Assembly (NCBI GenBank): GCA_002706335.1
Contig: PAKZ01000009.1
Coordinates: 248,001-312,000 of the forward strand
Reading direction: 5' to 3'
DNA: 64,000 nucleotides
Source of the DNA: Ahrensia sp.
Lineage (GTDB): Bacteria > Pseudomonadota > Alphaproteobacteria > Rhizobiales > Rhizobiaceae
Shown one piece after another: positions 45,511 through 55,011 of the stretch (its first letter is position 1; every line of letters starts with the position of its first letter). The position numbers and the translations under genes were made by a program. Below the pieces are notes generated by a model. That model had not been told where the DNA came from. It did not search any database and saw only the letters and a list, made by a program, of their open reading frames with translations.

Positions 45511-46089
45511 TCACAATTCGAGGCGCATCAGAGGCCTGCCCGGCTTGCGCAACGCCGCCTCGCTGAACCCGGCCTTTTCGAAAACTTGCGTCGAGCCGAC
45601 GAAAAGCCCGACCGATTTCGCCTGTTTCGCATGGTCCATCGGACAGGCCTCCAGCAATCGTGCACCGTTCTGGCGCGCATGATCAATCCCGGCGGCGACC
45701 ATGGCGTGCGAAAGCCCCTGCCCGCGCCATGCGGACTTTGTGAAAAAGCATGAGATCGCCCAGACGCGCTCGTCCTCCGCCGGTCCGTCAGCGAGCGGCG
45801 CGCAGACCCGGCCGGAATTGTTGAATTGCGGCACATCGGCGCGTGGGCCGATCAGCATCCAGGCGACAGGCTCTCCACCGAGGTAGCCAAGAAGACCCGG
45901 CGGTGGACCGGTCTCGATTCGGGTACGGATGAACGCCTTGTTGTCCTCGGCGGAATTGGATTTCCGCAATTTCGGCGCCAGACGGAAGTAGGTGCACCAG
46001 CAGCCGTAACAGGCGCCCTGCCTGCCGAACAGCCCCTCGAAATCCGCCCAGCGGTCGGCGCTCAGCGGAAACACCTCCAACTTTGCCAT
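45511..46089 (-). CDS. GNAT family N-acetyltransferase
   Basis: A 192-residue protein with an N-terminal Cys-containing region ([17 protein letters not shown]) that recalls a rhizobial GNAT group in which a CxxCW motif precedes the acetyltransferase domain. The core has [21 protein letters not shown] (acetyl-CoA loop RGQGLS) and [20 protein letters not shown]. Substrate is unknown. It is convergent with the HAD-like gene and divergent from dinB. Confidence 0.85.
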   Translation of the reverse strand: MAKLEVFPLSADRWADFEGLFGRQGACYGCWCTYFRLAPKLRKSNSAEDNKAFIRTRIETGPPPGLLGYLGGEPVAWMLIGPRADVPQFNNSGRVCAPLADGPAEDERVWAISCFFTKSAWRGQGLSHAMVAAGIDHARQNGARLLEACPMDHAKQAKSVGLFVGSTQVFEKAGFSEAALRKPGRPLMRLEL

Positions 46090-46141
46090 GACGACTTCCC
46101 TGCTTGGTGGTAACGTTCGGCCGCGCTGTTGCGCGCGCTAT

Positions 46142-46156
46142 GTTCATGATACGTTC
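46142..46156 (+). promoter_or_regulatory. LexA (SOS) box upstream of dinB
   Basis: The sequence is a perfect alphaproteobacterial SOS box, GTTC-N7-GTTC (GTTC at 46142-46145 and 46153-46156). It ends six bases before the possible dinB start at 46163, where LexA would block the promoter. This predicts DNA-damage induction of dinB. Confidence 0.8.
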
Positions 46157-46162
46157 TCATCT

Positions 46163-47479
46163 ATGACGGCAGCTGTCAACATGTCGGGATCCGGCTTCTG
46201 TCGGGATTGTCTCACGCCGCTTGTCGGTGCGGACCGGCGTTGCCGCACCTGCGGCAGCCCGCGCGTTCTACGCCATGACGAACTGGACGCGCTGTCGATC
46301 GCCCATATCGACTGCGATGCGTTCTATGCTTCCGTGGAAAAGCGCGACAATCCGGAATTGCGCGACAAGCCGGTGATCGTCGGCGGGGGAAAACGCGGCG
46401 TCGTATCGACCTGCTGCTACATCGCGCGCATCAACGGCGTACGCTCGGCCATGCCGATGTTCAAGGCACTCGACGCATGCCCGGACGCTGTCGTGATCAA
46501 GCCGGACATGGATAAATACGCCCGTGTCGGCAGGGAAGTTCGTGAAATGATGCGTGCCCTGACGCCGCTGGTCGAGCCGATATCCATCGACGAGGCTTTT
46601 CTGGACCTGACCGGCACCGCAAAGCTTCACAGGGATACGCCGGCGCGCGTTTTGGCCAAATTCGCCAAACGGGTCGAGACCGAAATTGGCATCACCGTCT
46701 CGGTCGGACTATCCTATTGCAAATTCCTCGCCAAGGTCGCCTCCGATCTGGAAAAGCCGCGCGGTTTCTCGGTGATCGGCGAGGCGGAAGCGCTGACCTT
46801 CCTGCGCGACAAGCCGGTTACGATGATCTGGGGTGTCGGCAAGGCCTTTGCAGCGACGCTGGAGAAGGATGGGATCCGCACCATCGGCCAGTTGCAGACC
46901 ATGGAAGAGACAGCGCTGATGAAGCGCTACGGCGTCATGGGCCGGAGGCTCTATCACCTGTCGCGCGGCCAGGACGATCGAATGGTGCATGTGGAGCACG
47001 AGACAAAAAGCATTTCGGCGGAGACCACCTTCAACGAGGATTATGCGTCTGCAGCCGACCTGTTGCCGGTGCTGCGCGCCCTGTCGGAAAAGGTCTCCGA
47101 GCGGCTCAAGGCGTCTGACCTCGCCGGACGCACCATCGTCCTGAAGCTGAAGGATCGGCAATTCCGCATTCGCACCCGTAACCGCCAGCTCTCCGACCGG
47201 ACGCAGCTTGCCGACCGCATTTTCCGCACAGCCCAGCAGATGCTGGAAAAGGAGCTGGACGGCACCCAGTTTCGCCTGCTCGGCGTAGGCGTCGCTGATC
47301 TCGCCCATGACGCTATGGCGGACCCGTCCGATCTCGTCGACACGGGCGCAACACGCCGCGCGCTGGCGGAAGCTGCGATGGACAAGGTGCGGGCGAAATA
47401 CGGCTCGAAATCCGTGGAAACGGGATACACTTTCCAGACCGGCAGCCGCGGCAAGCCGCAACGCGATCAGGAGAGCTAG
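46163..47479 (+). CDS. dinB: DNA polymerase IV
   Basis: A 438-residue Y-family translesion polymerase. The catalytic palm is seen in [20 protein letters not shown] and [10 protein letters not shown] (metal-binding Asp and Glu), with the finger stretch [20 protein letters not shown]. An N-terminal extension has [18 protein letters not shown], a zinc ribbon used by a branch of rhizobial DinB proteins. The start is either ATG 46163 or 46181; neither has a good ribosome site, and the SOS box ends just before 46163, so a leaderless transcript or the later start is possible. The stop codon shares CTAG with the convergent M24 gene. Confidence 0.95.
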   Translation: MTAAVNMSGSGFCRDCLTPLVGADRRCRTCGSPRVLRHDELDALSIAHIDCDAFYASVEKRDNPELRDKPVIVGGGKRGVVSTCCYIARINGVRSAMPMFKALDACPDAVVIKPDMDKYARVGREVREMMRALTPLVEPISIDEAFLDLTGTAKLHRDTPARVLAKFAKRVETEIGITVSVGLSYCKFLAKVASDLEKPRGFSVIGEAEALTFLRDKPVTMIWGVGKAFAATLEKDGIRTIGQLQTMEETALMKRYGVMGRRLYHLSRGQDDRMVHVEHETKSISAETTFNEDYASAADLLPVLRALSEKVSERLKASDLAGRTIVLKLKDRQFRIRTRNRQLSDRTQLADRIFRTAQQMLEKELDGTQFRLLGVGVADLAHDAMADPSDLVDTGATRRALAEAAMDKVRAKYGSKSVETGYTFQTGSRGKPQRDQES

Positions 47480-48612
47480 ATCACCGGTACGTCGCGCGGC
47501 GCGCGCCGGGTCAGCAATTGCGGCTCAGCGTCGCGGATAACGATATTTTCCTCATGCACCATGATCTTGTCCGGGCCGATCCGGACGCCCGGCTCCAGCG
47601 TGATCACCATGCCCGGTTGAACCACCGTCTCGTCGAACCCGGCCAGCGAGGGCGGCTCGGTCAGTTGCATGCCGATGCCATGTCCATAGCGGCCGACATC
47701 TCCGCCATTGTCGCCGACAATCGCAGCCATCGCCTCGAACAGATCGCGGCAAGTCGCGCCCGGCCGTGCCACGGCCAATGCCGCTTCGGTCGCGCGCCAA
47801 AGCGTGTCATGCGCGAGACGGGCATCCGCGGACGCATGGCCGATCGCAAAATTCCGGTCGAAATCACAATAATAGCCGCGCAGCGTCGCGCCGGTGTCGA
47901 GCATCAGCACGTCGCCAGCCTCCAGCCAGTTTTCGCCGGGCGGGGAGATCACGTCGCCATAACCGCCCTGCCCGGCGCCACCGACAAGATAGGGCACGTC
48001 CTCCGCGCCGTTCTTCAAGAGCTCGATCTTGAACGCTCGGAACGCATCCGAAAGCGTCTGCCCTTCGCGAAATAGCTGCGGCGCGGCCTCGAAGCTTTTC
48101 GATGCGATCGAACAGATCTCGCCGATCAACGCAATCTCCGCCTCCGACTTCACCATGCGCTGGCGCTGCACGATCGCCGTCGCGTCGGTGAACTCGCAGC
48201 CGCACAGACCCGTACGCAACGTCTCGAAATCAGCAAGCGGCATTCGCAATCCCGTCTCGCGCCCCATCATCATGCCGATGCGCGCATGAGGGCGCAGCGC
48301 ATCCGCCAGAAGCGAGAGGCCGTCATCGTCAGGATGTGGCGACGCCCAGCTTCGGACCTCCCCAACGAAGGCCGAGCGCATCAACTCCGCGCCGATTTCG
48401 GGAATGACAGCCACCGGCATACCGGAACGCGGCACGACGAGAAACCACGGCCGCGTCGGACTTTGCCAGAACAGGGTACGAAAACCGGTGAAATAGCGCA
48501 TCTCGGCTTCGCTGGTGAAGAACAACGCGTCGAGGTTGGCCCCGTGCATGCGCGTCTGGATCGTAGCCAGCCGGCTTTCAAACTCGGCTCGCGGGAAGTC
48601 AGGCCCCGCCAT
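47476..48612 (-). CDS. M24 family metallopeptidase (Xaa-Pro dipeptidase-like)
   Basis: A 378-residue creatinase/prolidase-type protein. The N-terminal domain (about 1-140) is a creatinase-like fold; the C-terminal pita-bread domain has the dinuclear metal ligands: Asp in [20 protein letters not shown] (two Asp), His in [10 protein letters not shown], and Glu in VITLEPGV and HEENIVI. Substrate is unknown; relatives include prolidases and ectoine hydrolase-like enzymes. Start at 48612 follows an AGGG; the reading upstream to 48738 overlaps the PLP gene too far. It overlaps that gene by 14 bases, so they are translated together. Confidence 0.9.
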   Translation of the reverse strand: MAGPDFPRAEFESRLATIQTRMHGANLDALFFTSEAEMRYFTGFRTLFWQSPTRPWFLVVPRSGMPVAVIPEIGAELMRSAFVGEVRSWASPHPDDDGLSLLADALRPHARIGMMMGRETGLRMPLADFETLRTGLCGCEFTDATAIVQRQRMVKSEAEIALIGEICSIASKSFEAAPQLFREGQTLSDAFRAFKIELLKNGAEDVPYLVGGAGQGGYGDVISPPGENWLEAGDVLMLDTGATLRGYYCDFDRNFAIGHASADARLAHDTLWRATEAALAVARPGATCRDLFEAMAAIVGDNGGDVGRYGHGIGMQLTEPPSLAGFDETVVQPGMVITLEPGVRIGPDKIMVHEENIVIRDAEPQLLTRRAPRDVPVI

Positions 48613-49690
48613 CGACCGGCCCTTCGGAGACATAGGCGAGTACGCGCGAGCGCGCATCGATCCCCAGCCTGTCCCGCGCCGCGGAAGCAAGGTGCAGCAG
48701 CCCGGCGATTCCGGCGACGCCGGACGGCGTCGTCGCAATCCCGTGGCCGGCGAGTGTTACCACCGCTGCGTCAGCCTCCTCATCCGTAATCGTCTCGAAA
48801 TAGTCGGCTTCGCGGGCAAGGCAGGCCAACGCCAGATGCGACGGCTCCTTGCAATCGAGACGGCCCATGTTGGACTCCGGCCCGCCTGCATGGACGGGCC
48901 GCCCCGCCCTGACGCTCTCCATGAGCGCCGGGGCCCGATCCGGTTCGACAACCGTGATGATTGGCATGTCGCCCCAGATTGTCCGCGCAGCGGCCGTGCA
49001 GGCGGCAGCCAGCCCACCGACGCCCGCCTGCAGAAAGATATGAGTCGGCGGCGCATCGATCTCGTCGGCAACCTCGCCGGCCATAATCAGATAGCCTTCC
49101 ATTACATCGCGTGCCGGGGCTGAATACCCTTCCCAGGAACTGTCGGAGAGCAGGAACCAACCATTGGCCTCGGCGGCCGCCACCGCAGCCGTCATACTGG
49201 CGTCATAGTCCGCGCCCGCTCGCATGACAGTCGCGCCTTTTGCCTCCAGCCGCGCGGCAAATCCGTCCGGCACGGACTCCGCGAGATAGATTACGGCCCT
49301 CGCCCCGAACATCCGCGCGCCGGCTGCGACGGACAGACCGTGATTGCCGGCGCTGGCGCACACGAAAGTCACGTCATGAAGCGTGTCACGAGCGGCAACG
49401 GCATCGCCGCCCGCCTGCTCCATCGCCATCTTGGCGATGGCATAAGCCGCGCCCAGCGCCTTGAAGGAGCCGAGCCCCATGCGGTTACGCTCATCCTTGA
49501 GGTCGATCCGTGCCACGCCCACCGCAGCCGCAAGATCCGGCATGGCGCTCAGCGACGTCTCGGCGGACGCCGGGCATTGCGAAAACAGCGCGCGCGCCGC
49601 CTCGATATCCGTCGAGACCGGCTCGTCGGGCAGGCCCGGGATCGTGGCTAGCCCCCTGCCCCTGTGCGGATTGGCGATCATGTCTCGCAT
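48599..49690 (-). CDS. PLP-dependent ammonia-lyase (diaminopropionate lyase-like)
   Basis: A 363-residue fold-type II PLP enzyme of the threonine dehydratase/diaminopropionate ammonia-lyase group. The PLP lysine is in RMGLGSFKALG (about Lys77), the phosphate loop lies in the AGVGGLAAACTAAA stretch, and SAGNHGLSVAAGA and [10 protein letters not shown] are typical. The exact substrate is not clear: threonine, diaminopropionate or another amino acid. Start at 49690 with GAGAG upstream. It precedes and overlaps the M24 peptidase gene, so the pair could degrade a peptide-like or amidated amino compound. Confidence 0.87.
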   Translation of the reverse strand: MRDMIANPHRGRGLATIPGLPDEPVSTDIEAARALFSQCPASAETSLSAMPDLAAAVGVARIDLKDERNRMGLGSFKALGAAYAIAKMAMEQAGGDAVAARDTLHDVTFVCASAGNHGLSVAAGARMFGARAVIYLAESVPDGFAARLEAKGATVMRAGADYDASMTAAVAAAEANGWFLLSDSSWEGYSAPARDVMEGYLIMAGEVADEIDAPPTHIFLQAGVGGLAAACTAAARTIWGDMPIITVVEPDRAPALMESVRAGRPVHAGGPESNMGRLDCKEPSHLALACLAREADYFETITDEEADAAVVTLAGHGIATTPSGVAGIAGLLHLASAARDRLGIDARSRVLAYVSEGPVDGGA

Positions 49691-50195
49691 TGCGGTGCTC
49701 TCAGTATTCCCATTGGCTCGCCCTCGGTTCGCAACGAGCTTATCGGCAAACCGAAGCCGAAGGAAATGCAGGCCCGGCAATCGGATCGCTCACTCCGACG
49801 AGCACCCTTTCCCGCCCTCCAATGGCCACAGAATCGCCATTGCCTTGGGCCGTGTCGCCCGACAATTGCGGCATCGCCACCAAGCCAGTCACGTAAATCG
49901 ACGATGCGATTACGGCGGCGCAGAATTTGTGATCGACGACGCCACAGTAATGGACGATCGCCGATACACGCTGACGTGGTCTGGATTTCCGGATCGCCAG
50001 GGCACGCATGCAAAAACATCTCAACGAAAACGATCGCTCACCAGCGCGTGTTATGAACCATACAAGAAATCGCAGGCTGCAACAGCTTGGTTTGCCACAA
50101 TTTTTCCGCAAAGACACCGCTTCGTGTGCAATGCAGCATATGATGTCCGCGCAAACCCCAGACAGGCGCGGGCTCCAGACATAATGAGGGACAGG
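49691..50195. other. Intergenic region upstream of opgG
   Basis: The 505 bases between the PLP lyase and opgG have no supported gene. A reading in the opgG frame continues upstream without stops, but its composition is not protein-like and it has no ribosome site. The region presumably holds the opg operon promoter and the divergent promoter of the PLP-lyase gene. Confidence 0.5.
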
Positions 50196-51794
50196 ATGCG
50201 GCGTCGCCAGTTTAACTTTGCGATGGCGCTCGGCGCGTTGGCAACAACGACGCTGGGCCGTCAGGCATTGGCACAAAACAACAATCAGCAGGGTGCGGCC
50301 GCTCCACCGGATGACAGTTTTCCCTTCGATTTCGACATATTGACCGAGCACGCGCGCAAGCGCGCCGGCGAGGACTACCGAGCGCCGTCTCAGGACCTAC
50401 CGGAGGCGCTGGCGGATCTCACCTATGACGATTACCGCCACATCGCTTACGACCCGAAGCGGACGGTCTGGCGCGGCAACCGGTCCTTTGAATTACAGGC
50501 CTTTCACATGGGCTGGCTGTTCAAGGAGCCGGTGAATGTCTTCGCGGTTTCCGAGGGCACAGCGCGTCCCGTGGGCTTCTCGGCGCGGGACTTCATCTAT
50601 CGCGAACCGCTCGACACGGAGACACTCGAGCAAGTCGAAATGCCGGGCGTCGCCGGCTTCCGGGTGCTTTATCCGCTCAATACACCCGAGGTCATGGACG
50701 AACTGATCGCCTTCCAGGGAGCCAGCTATTTCCGCGCGCTAGGACGCGGTTCGCGCTACGGTCTTTCGGCGCGCGGTCTCGCCATCGACACCGCTGCGCA
50801 GGGAGGCGAGGAGTTTCCCAGGTTTTCCGATTTCTATGTGGTGAAACCGGAAAATTCTGACGGTGTGCTGACCATCTACGCATCGCTCGACAGCCCGAGC
50901 GCGACGGGAGCCTACCGTTTTCTGATCACGCCGGGCGACACGACGCAGATGGAAGTGACGGCGCGCATCTTCCTGCGCGACGACGTTGAGCGGCTCGGAA
51001 TCGCGCCGCTGACGTCGATGTTCCTGTTCAACGGCCTCAACCGGCATGCCTTCGACGATTATCGCGAGAGCGTTCACGACAGCGAGGGCCTGAAGATCAT
51101 CCGCGCCAATGGCGACGAGCTGTGGCGCAGCCTCAATAATCCGAACCGGCTGGCGACATCCTTCTTTTCCGAGGAAAACCCGCGCGGCTTCGGTCTGTAC
51201 CAGCGGTCCCGCGCCTTCGACGAATATCAGGATGCCGGGGCGCATTACGAAATGCGCCCGTCCGTGTTGGTCGAACCGCTCGGCAACTGGGGCCGCGGGT
51301 CGATCGTTTTGATCGAGATCCCGACCGATCTGGAGGTCAACGACAACATCGTCGCCTTCTGGGTGCCCGAGGGCGAAACCCGGGCCGGCCAGCAATACGA
51401 ATACGGCTATCGCCTGACATGGGGCACGATCGACGAGGACGTGTCCCGCCTCGCCCGCGTCTGCGCGGTGGCGACCGGCGAAGGCGGCGTTTCCGGCGTC
51501 GATTCCGAGGACAAGGAACCCGGCCGAAAATTCGTCGTTGATTTCGAGGGCGGGGCACTCGGGAACCTATCGCCTGATGCCGACGTTACGCCCGCAGTGA
51601 ACCTCTCCGAGGGCGAGATCGTGCACGCGACGGTCTCACCGGTTGAAACGACAAAGCGTTGGCGCATGGTTCTTGACCTGAAGCTTCCCGACGACAAGCC
51701 GGTCGAGATCGCGGCGCATCTGGCCCAGAGAGATGTTCGGATATCCGAAAACTGGCTTCTTCAATGGAGAAATGGCGATGAACAGCGGTCGTGA
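50196..51794 (+). CDS. opgG: Glucans biosynthesis protein OpgG
   Basis: A 532-residue periplasmic protein needed to make osmoregulated periplasmic glucans. The N-terminus MRRRQFNFAMALGALATTTL carries a twin-arginine-like signal. The MdoG domain fills residues from about 50 to 525, with FPFDFDILTEHARKRAGEDY, FAVSEGTARPVGFSARDFIY, RLATSFFSEENPRGFGLYQR and GSIVLIEIPTD, all typical. I use ATG 50196, five bases after GAGGG; ATG 50184 is also in frame. The 3' end overlaps the opgH leader ORF by 17 bases. Confidence 0.95.
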   Translation: MRRRQFNFAMALGALATTTLGRQALAQNNNQQGAAAPPDDSFPFDFDILTEHARKRAGEDYRAPSQDLPEALADLTYDDYRHIAYDPKRTVWRGNRSFELQAFHMGWLFKEPVNVFAVSEGTARPVGFSARDFIYREPLDTETLEQVEMPGVAGFRVLYPLNTPEVMDELIAFQGASYFRALGRGSRYGLSARGLAIDTAAQGGEEFPRFSDFYVVKPENSDGVLTIYASLDSPSATGAYRFLITPGDTTQMEVTARIFLRDDVERLGIAPLTSMFLFNGLNRHAFDDYRESVHDSEGLKIIRANGDELWRSLNNPNRLATSFFSEENPRGFGLYQRSRAFDEYQDAGAHYEMRPSVLVEPLGNWGRGSIVLIEIPTDLEVNDNIVAFWVPEGETRAGQQYEYGYRLTWGTIDEDVSRLARVCAVATGEGGVSGVDSEDKEPGRKFVVDFEGGALGNLSPDADVTPAVNLSEGEIVHATVSPVETTKRWRMVLDLKLPDDKPVEIAAHLAQRDVRISENWLLQWRNGDEQRS

Positions 51795-51933
51795 CACGAC
51801 AACCGCATTGACCGACGGTGATCTGGCGCCACCCCCGGCGCCGATGGCGATGCCCGAACAATCGATCTCACGCAGACGCCGCGCGCCTGGCCTTTTCGGC
51901 CTGTTCGCGCTGCGCGTCTTCAGTGCAAAATAA
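51778..51933 (+). CDS. opgH: N-terminal part of OpgH, ended by an in-frame TAA
   Basis: A 51-residue reading that contains the conserved OpgH N-terminal motif (APMAMPEQSISRRRRAP). ATG 51778 lies seven bases after GGAGA. It ends at TAA 51931-51933, but the same frame continues without another stop through the main OpgH sequence. So either the gene is read through, or this is a separate small ORF translationally coupled to the next start (GTG 51940), or the base is an error. It overlaps opgG by 17 bases. Confidence 0.6.
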   Translation: MNSGRDTTTALTDGDLAPPPAPMAMPEQSISRRRRAPGLFGLFALRVFSAK

Positions 51934-51939
51934 GGGCCT

Positions 51940-53730
51940 GTGGTGGTCTATTCCCGGCGCGCGGCGTCTTTTGTCTTTTCCATCGCCATCGCGGCGGTCG
52001 CCTCGTGGCTGGCCGCCGACGTTTTCCTGTCCGACGGCTTCGATCCTGTCGACATAGTCCGCATCCTGCTGCTTGCGACGACTTCCGCCTGGATTGCCTG
52101 GGGCGCATCGCTCGGCCTGCAAGGCGTGCTGACCCGCAAACGGCCCGTTACGACGTCGGCCGAACCGCTCCGCGCAGGAAAGATCGCGGTGGCGGTTCCT
52201 GTCTACAACGAGGATCCCGTCGCGGTAATGGCTCGCGTCATGGCCATGGCGCAGTCTGTGCATGCAGCCGGCGAAGGATTGCGCTTCGAATTCGTGGTCC
52301 TGTCGGACACACGCAACGAGGAAATCGCGACACAGGAGCGCTACTGGCTCCAACAAGTACGCCGCGACGGCCCGCGAGACGTGCAGTTCTTCTATCGCCG
52401 CCGTGACGAAAACATCGGCAAGAAGGCCGGCAATATCGCCGAGTTCCTGCGCGCCTCGGGTGGCCGCTACGAATTCCTGATCATCCTGGACGCCGACAGC
52501 CTGATGGAAGGCGAGACGATGATTGAGATGACGCGCCGCATGGAGGCCGATCCTGCGATCGGCCTTTTGCAAACGCTGCCGAAGATCGTCAATGCGCGCT
52601 CCTGGTTCGGCCGAGCAATCCAGTTTTCAGCCTCGTTCCATTCTCCCTATTTCGCGCGCGGCCTCGCCGTCATGCAGGGGCGGACGGGACCGTTCTGGGG
52701 TCACAACGCCATCGTCAGAACCCGCGCCTTTGCCGAAAGCTGCGGGCTGCCGGTGCTCGCCGGCAAACCGCCTTTCGGCGGCCACATCCTGAGCCATGAC
52801 TATGTCGAGGCGGCGATGCTGGCGCGCAAGGGCTGGACGGTGCGGGTCGATCCGGACCTGGAAGGCTCCTATGAGGAAGGCCCGGACAATATCATCGACT
52901 TCGCCAAGCGCGACCGGCGTTGGTGCCAGGGCAATCTGCAGCACGGGCGATTGATCGGCGTTCCCGAGCTGAAGGCCTGGAGCCGCTTCACCCTGGCGCA
53001 GGGCATCATGGCCTATCTCGCCTCGCCGTTCTGGCTGGTCTTCCTGATCGCCTCGATCCTCGCGCCGCTGCTGGCGCCGCCGCCGAACTATTTCCCGGTC
53101 CCGCGCATGCCGGCAATCTTCCCGACACCCGAGACCGCGCAGGCGGTGACACTGCTCGTTGGCATTTTCGGCCTGCTGATCGGCCCGAAACTCGTGATCG
53201 CGCTGCATGCGTCGCTCTCCGGGACCGCGCGCGCCTTTGGAGGTGCCGCGAAGGTGCTGCTCTCCACGGTAATCGAGATTATTTGGTCGAGCGTGCTGGC
53301 CCCGATCACGCTGATGTTCCAGAGCCGCTCGGTGATGCAGGTTCTGCTCGGCGCCGATGGGGGCTGGCCGTCTGCAAATCGCGATGCCGATGATATCGGC
53401 ATGCGCGAATCCTGGGCCGCATCCTGGTGGATCATGCTGACCGGCATCGCCCTGCTCTACGGATCGGCCCAGTTCGAGGCGAATTTGTTTTACTGGTTCC
53501 TGCCCGTCGCGATGCCGCTGATCGGTGCGCCGGCGATCATCAGTTGGTCCTCGACTCGTCGCAGCGGCGTGCGGGCGGCGCAAAGCGGCCTGTTCCTGAC
53601 CGCCGCCGAACTGGCCCCTTCCGGCGTTATCCGCGCCTACGAAACCAATCTTTTGCACTGGCGGAATGCCAATACGCCGCAGCCGCACGAAGGGCCAACG
53701 CCCGCGGAAGCACGCGAAGCCACGGTCTGA
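51940..53730 (+). CDS. opgH: Glucans biosynthesis glucosyltransferase OpgH, main part
   Basis: A 596-residue inner-membrane glucosyltransferase of GT2 type that makes the beta-1,2-glucan backbone of periplasmic glucans. TM helices lie near 5-30 and 35-55; the catalytic domain has VAVPVYNEDP, ILDADSLMEG (DxD), the acceptor region GHILSHDYVEAAML, and RRWCQGNLQH (Q(R/Q)xRW-type). Further helices follow from about 345. The start at GTG 51940 (or 51943) follows AAGGG formed by the preceding stop region; alternatively the protein is read through the TAA from 51778. Otherwise the sequence is intact and operon neighbours are opgG and opgC. Confidence 0.93.
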   Translation: MVVYSRRAASFVFSIAIAAVASWLAADVFLSDGFDPVDIVRILLLATTSAWIAWGASLGLQGVLTRKRPVTTSAEPLRAGKIAVAVPVYNEDPVAVMARVMAMAQSVHAAGEGLRFEFVVLSDTRNEEIATQERYWLQQVRRDGPRDVQFFYRRRDENIGKKAGNIAEFLRASGGRYEFLIILDADSLMEGETMIEMTRRMEADPAIGLLQTLPKIVNARSWFGRAIQFSASFHSPYFARGLAVMQGRTGPFWGHNAIVRTRAFAESCGLPVLAGKPPFGGHILSHDYVEAAMLARKGWTVRVDPDLEGSYEEGPDNIIDFAKRDRRWCQGNLQHGRLIGVPELKAWSRFTLAQGIMAYLASPFWLVFLIASILAPLLAPPPNYFPVPRMPAIFPTPETAQAVTLLVGIFGLLIGPKLVIALHASLSGTARAFGGAAKVLLSTVIEIIWSSVLAPITLMFQSRSVMQVLLGADGGWPSANRDADDIGMRESWAASWWIMLTGIALLYGSAQFEANLFYWFLPVAMPLIGAPAIISWSSTRRSGVRAAQSGLFLTAAELAPSGVIRAYETNLLHWRNANTPQPHEGPTPAEAREATV

Positions 53731-53734
53731 CGCC

Positions 53735-54919
53735 ATGACCCAGCCATTCGTGCCGAACAGGACCGGCCGGGATCACCGGCTGGATGTCATCAGGGGTCTC
53801 GCCCTGCTAGACATCTTCATCAATCACGTGCCGGGCAATCCGCTTGAGCGCTATACGTCACGCAATTTCGGGTTTTCCGATGCGGCCGAGGCCTTCGTCC
53901 TGATGTCCGGCATCGCCGTGGCACTCGCTTATTCCGGCGGCTTCTTCAAGCGCGACCACCTCAAGGCAATCGGACGCATTCTAAGGCGTGCGCGCACGCT
54001 CTATCTCGTCCACATCGCGATCATGTCGCTGGCTTTGGTGATCGTCGGAACCGGCCTCTATGTATTCGGCGCCGAGACGATCGCCAAAAATGTCAACTTC
54101 ACGCGCTTCCAGACCGATACTATCAAGGCGCTTATCGGTGTGCCGTTGCTCGGCTACCAGCTCGGTTATTTCAACATCCTGCCGCTCTACGTCGTCCTGC
54201 TGTTCGCCGCGATTGGGTATCTTTATGTCGGTGTGCGCAGCGTCTGGGCGATGATGGCGATTGCGTTCGGCATATGGTGCTTCGCCCACCTGACTGAAAT
54301 CAATTTCCCCAACTGGCCCGGCAAATGGGGCTGGTTCTTCAACCCGCTGGGCTGGCAGTTGGTCTTTGCCTTCGGCCTTGCCTTCGGCCTCAGCGTCAAG
54401 ACGGGCCGCGCCTTTGTTCCCTTCAGCCGCGTGCTCTACGCGCTCGCATGGGCCTTCGTCATCTGGTCCGGCTATTGGGTGAAGATGGAGATGGGTGCGG
54501 TGCCCGGCCTCGCCGCCCTCCCGGATCTGTTCGCGGACACCAACAAGGGCGCGCTTGCCTTCCTGCGTCTGGTCCATGTGCTGGCCCTCGCATATGTCAT
54601 CGTCCACACGCGCTTCATCGGCTGGCTTCTGTCGACGGTGGTGTTTCGTCCGGTCGCCATGGTCGGCCGGAACGGGCTCGCGGTCTTCGCCAGCGGATCG
54701 GTGCTGGCGATCTTCCTGCAGGTGCTTTTCGAGGCATGGCCGGTCGGCGATGCCGTCAAGGTCGCGGTCATTGTCACCGGACTGGCCGCGCAGTTCCTGA
54801 TTGCTTTTTACTTCGACCGCCGCAAGAAAGCGGCGAGAGCCGCCCCGGCGCGCGCCTCAGGCGGCCAGGCGCCTGCGCGCATCACCGCTCGTCATCCTTC
54901 CGAAGTCGCCACTTCCTGA
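53735..54919 (+). CDS. opgC: OpgC family protein
   Basis: A 394-residue membrane protein with about ten hydrophobic helices, of the OpgC family that adds succinyl groups to periplasmic glucans in the Rhodobacter/Brucella lineage. Family hallmarks are DHRLDVIRGLALLDIFINHVPGN, SRNFGFSDAAEAFVLMSGI and LLGYQLGYFNILPLYVVLL. The start ATG 53735 lies four bases after the opgH stop, hence the third gene of opgGHC. The C-terminal tail is basic and Ala-rich. Confidence 0.93.
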   Translation: MTQPFVPNRTGRDHRLDVIRGLALLDIFINHVPGNPLERYTSRNFGFSDAAEAFVLMSGIAVALAYSGGFFKRDHLKAIGRILRRARTLYLVHIAIMSLALVIVGTGLYVFGAETIAKNVNFTRFQTDTIKALIGVPLLGYQLGYFNILPLYVVLLFAAIGYLYVGVRSVWAMMAIAFGIWCFAHLTEINFPNWPGKWGWFFNPLGWQLVFAFGLAFGLSVKTGRAFVPFSRVLYALAWAFVIWSGYWVKMEMGAVPGLAALPDLFADTNKGALAFLRLVHVLALAYVIVHTRFIGWLLSTVVFRPVAMVGRNGLAVFASGSVLAIFLQVLFEAWPVGDAVKVAVIVTGLAAQFLIAFYFDRRKKAARAAPARASGGQAPARITARHPSEVATS

Positions 54920-55011
54920 TCGTCTGCCGCGCGATTTCCGAAGGCCGGCTCGCTTCCCGGCCGCATCGCCGTTATGCTCAAGTCGATACACAAACCGGAG
55001 AATTCGCCCAC

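Noticed and set aside
49461-50195. N-terminal extension of opgG of 245 codons
   Set aside because: The extension covers the divergent PLP-lyase gene and lacks conservation; a twin-arginine-like signal begins exactly at 50196 after GAGGG.
54325-55011. 229-codon extension upstream of the NYN gene
   Set aside because: It is the opgC gene read in another frame; the NYN family starts at 55012.
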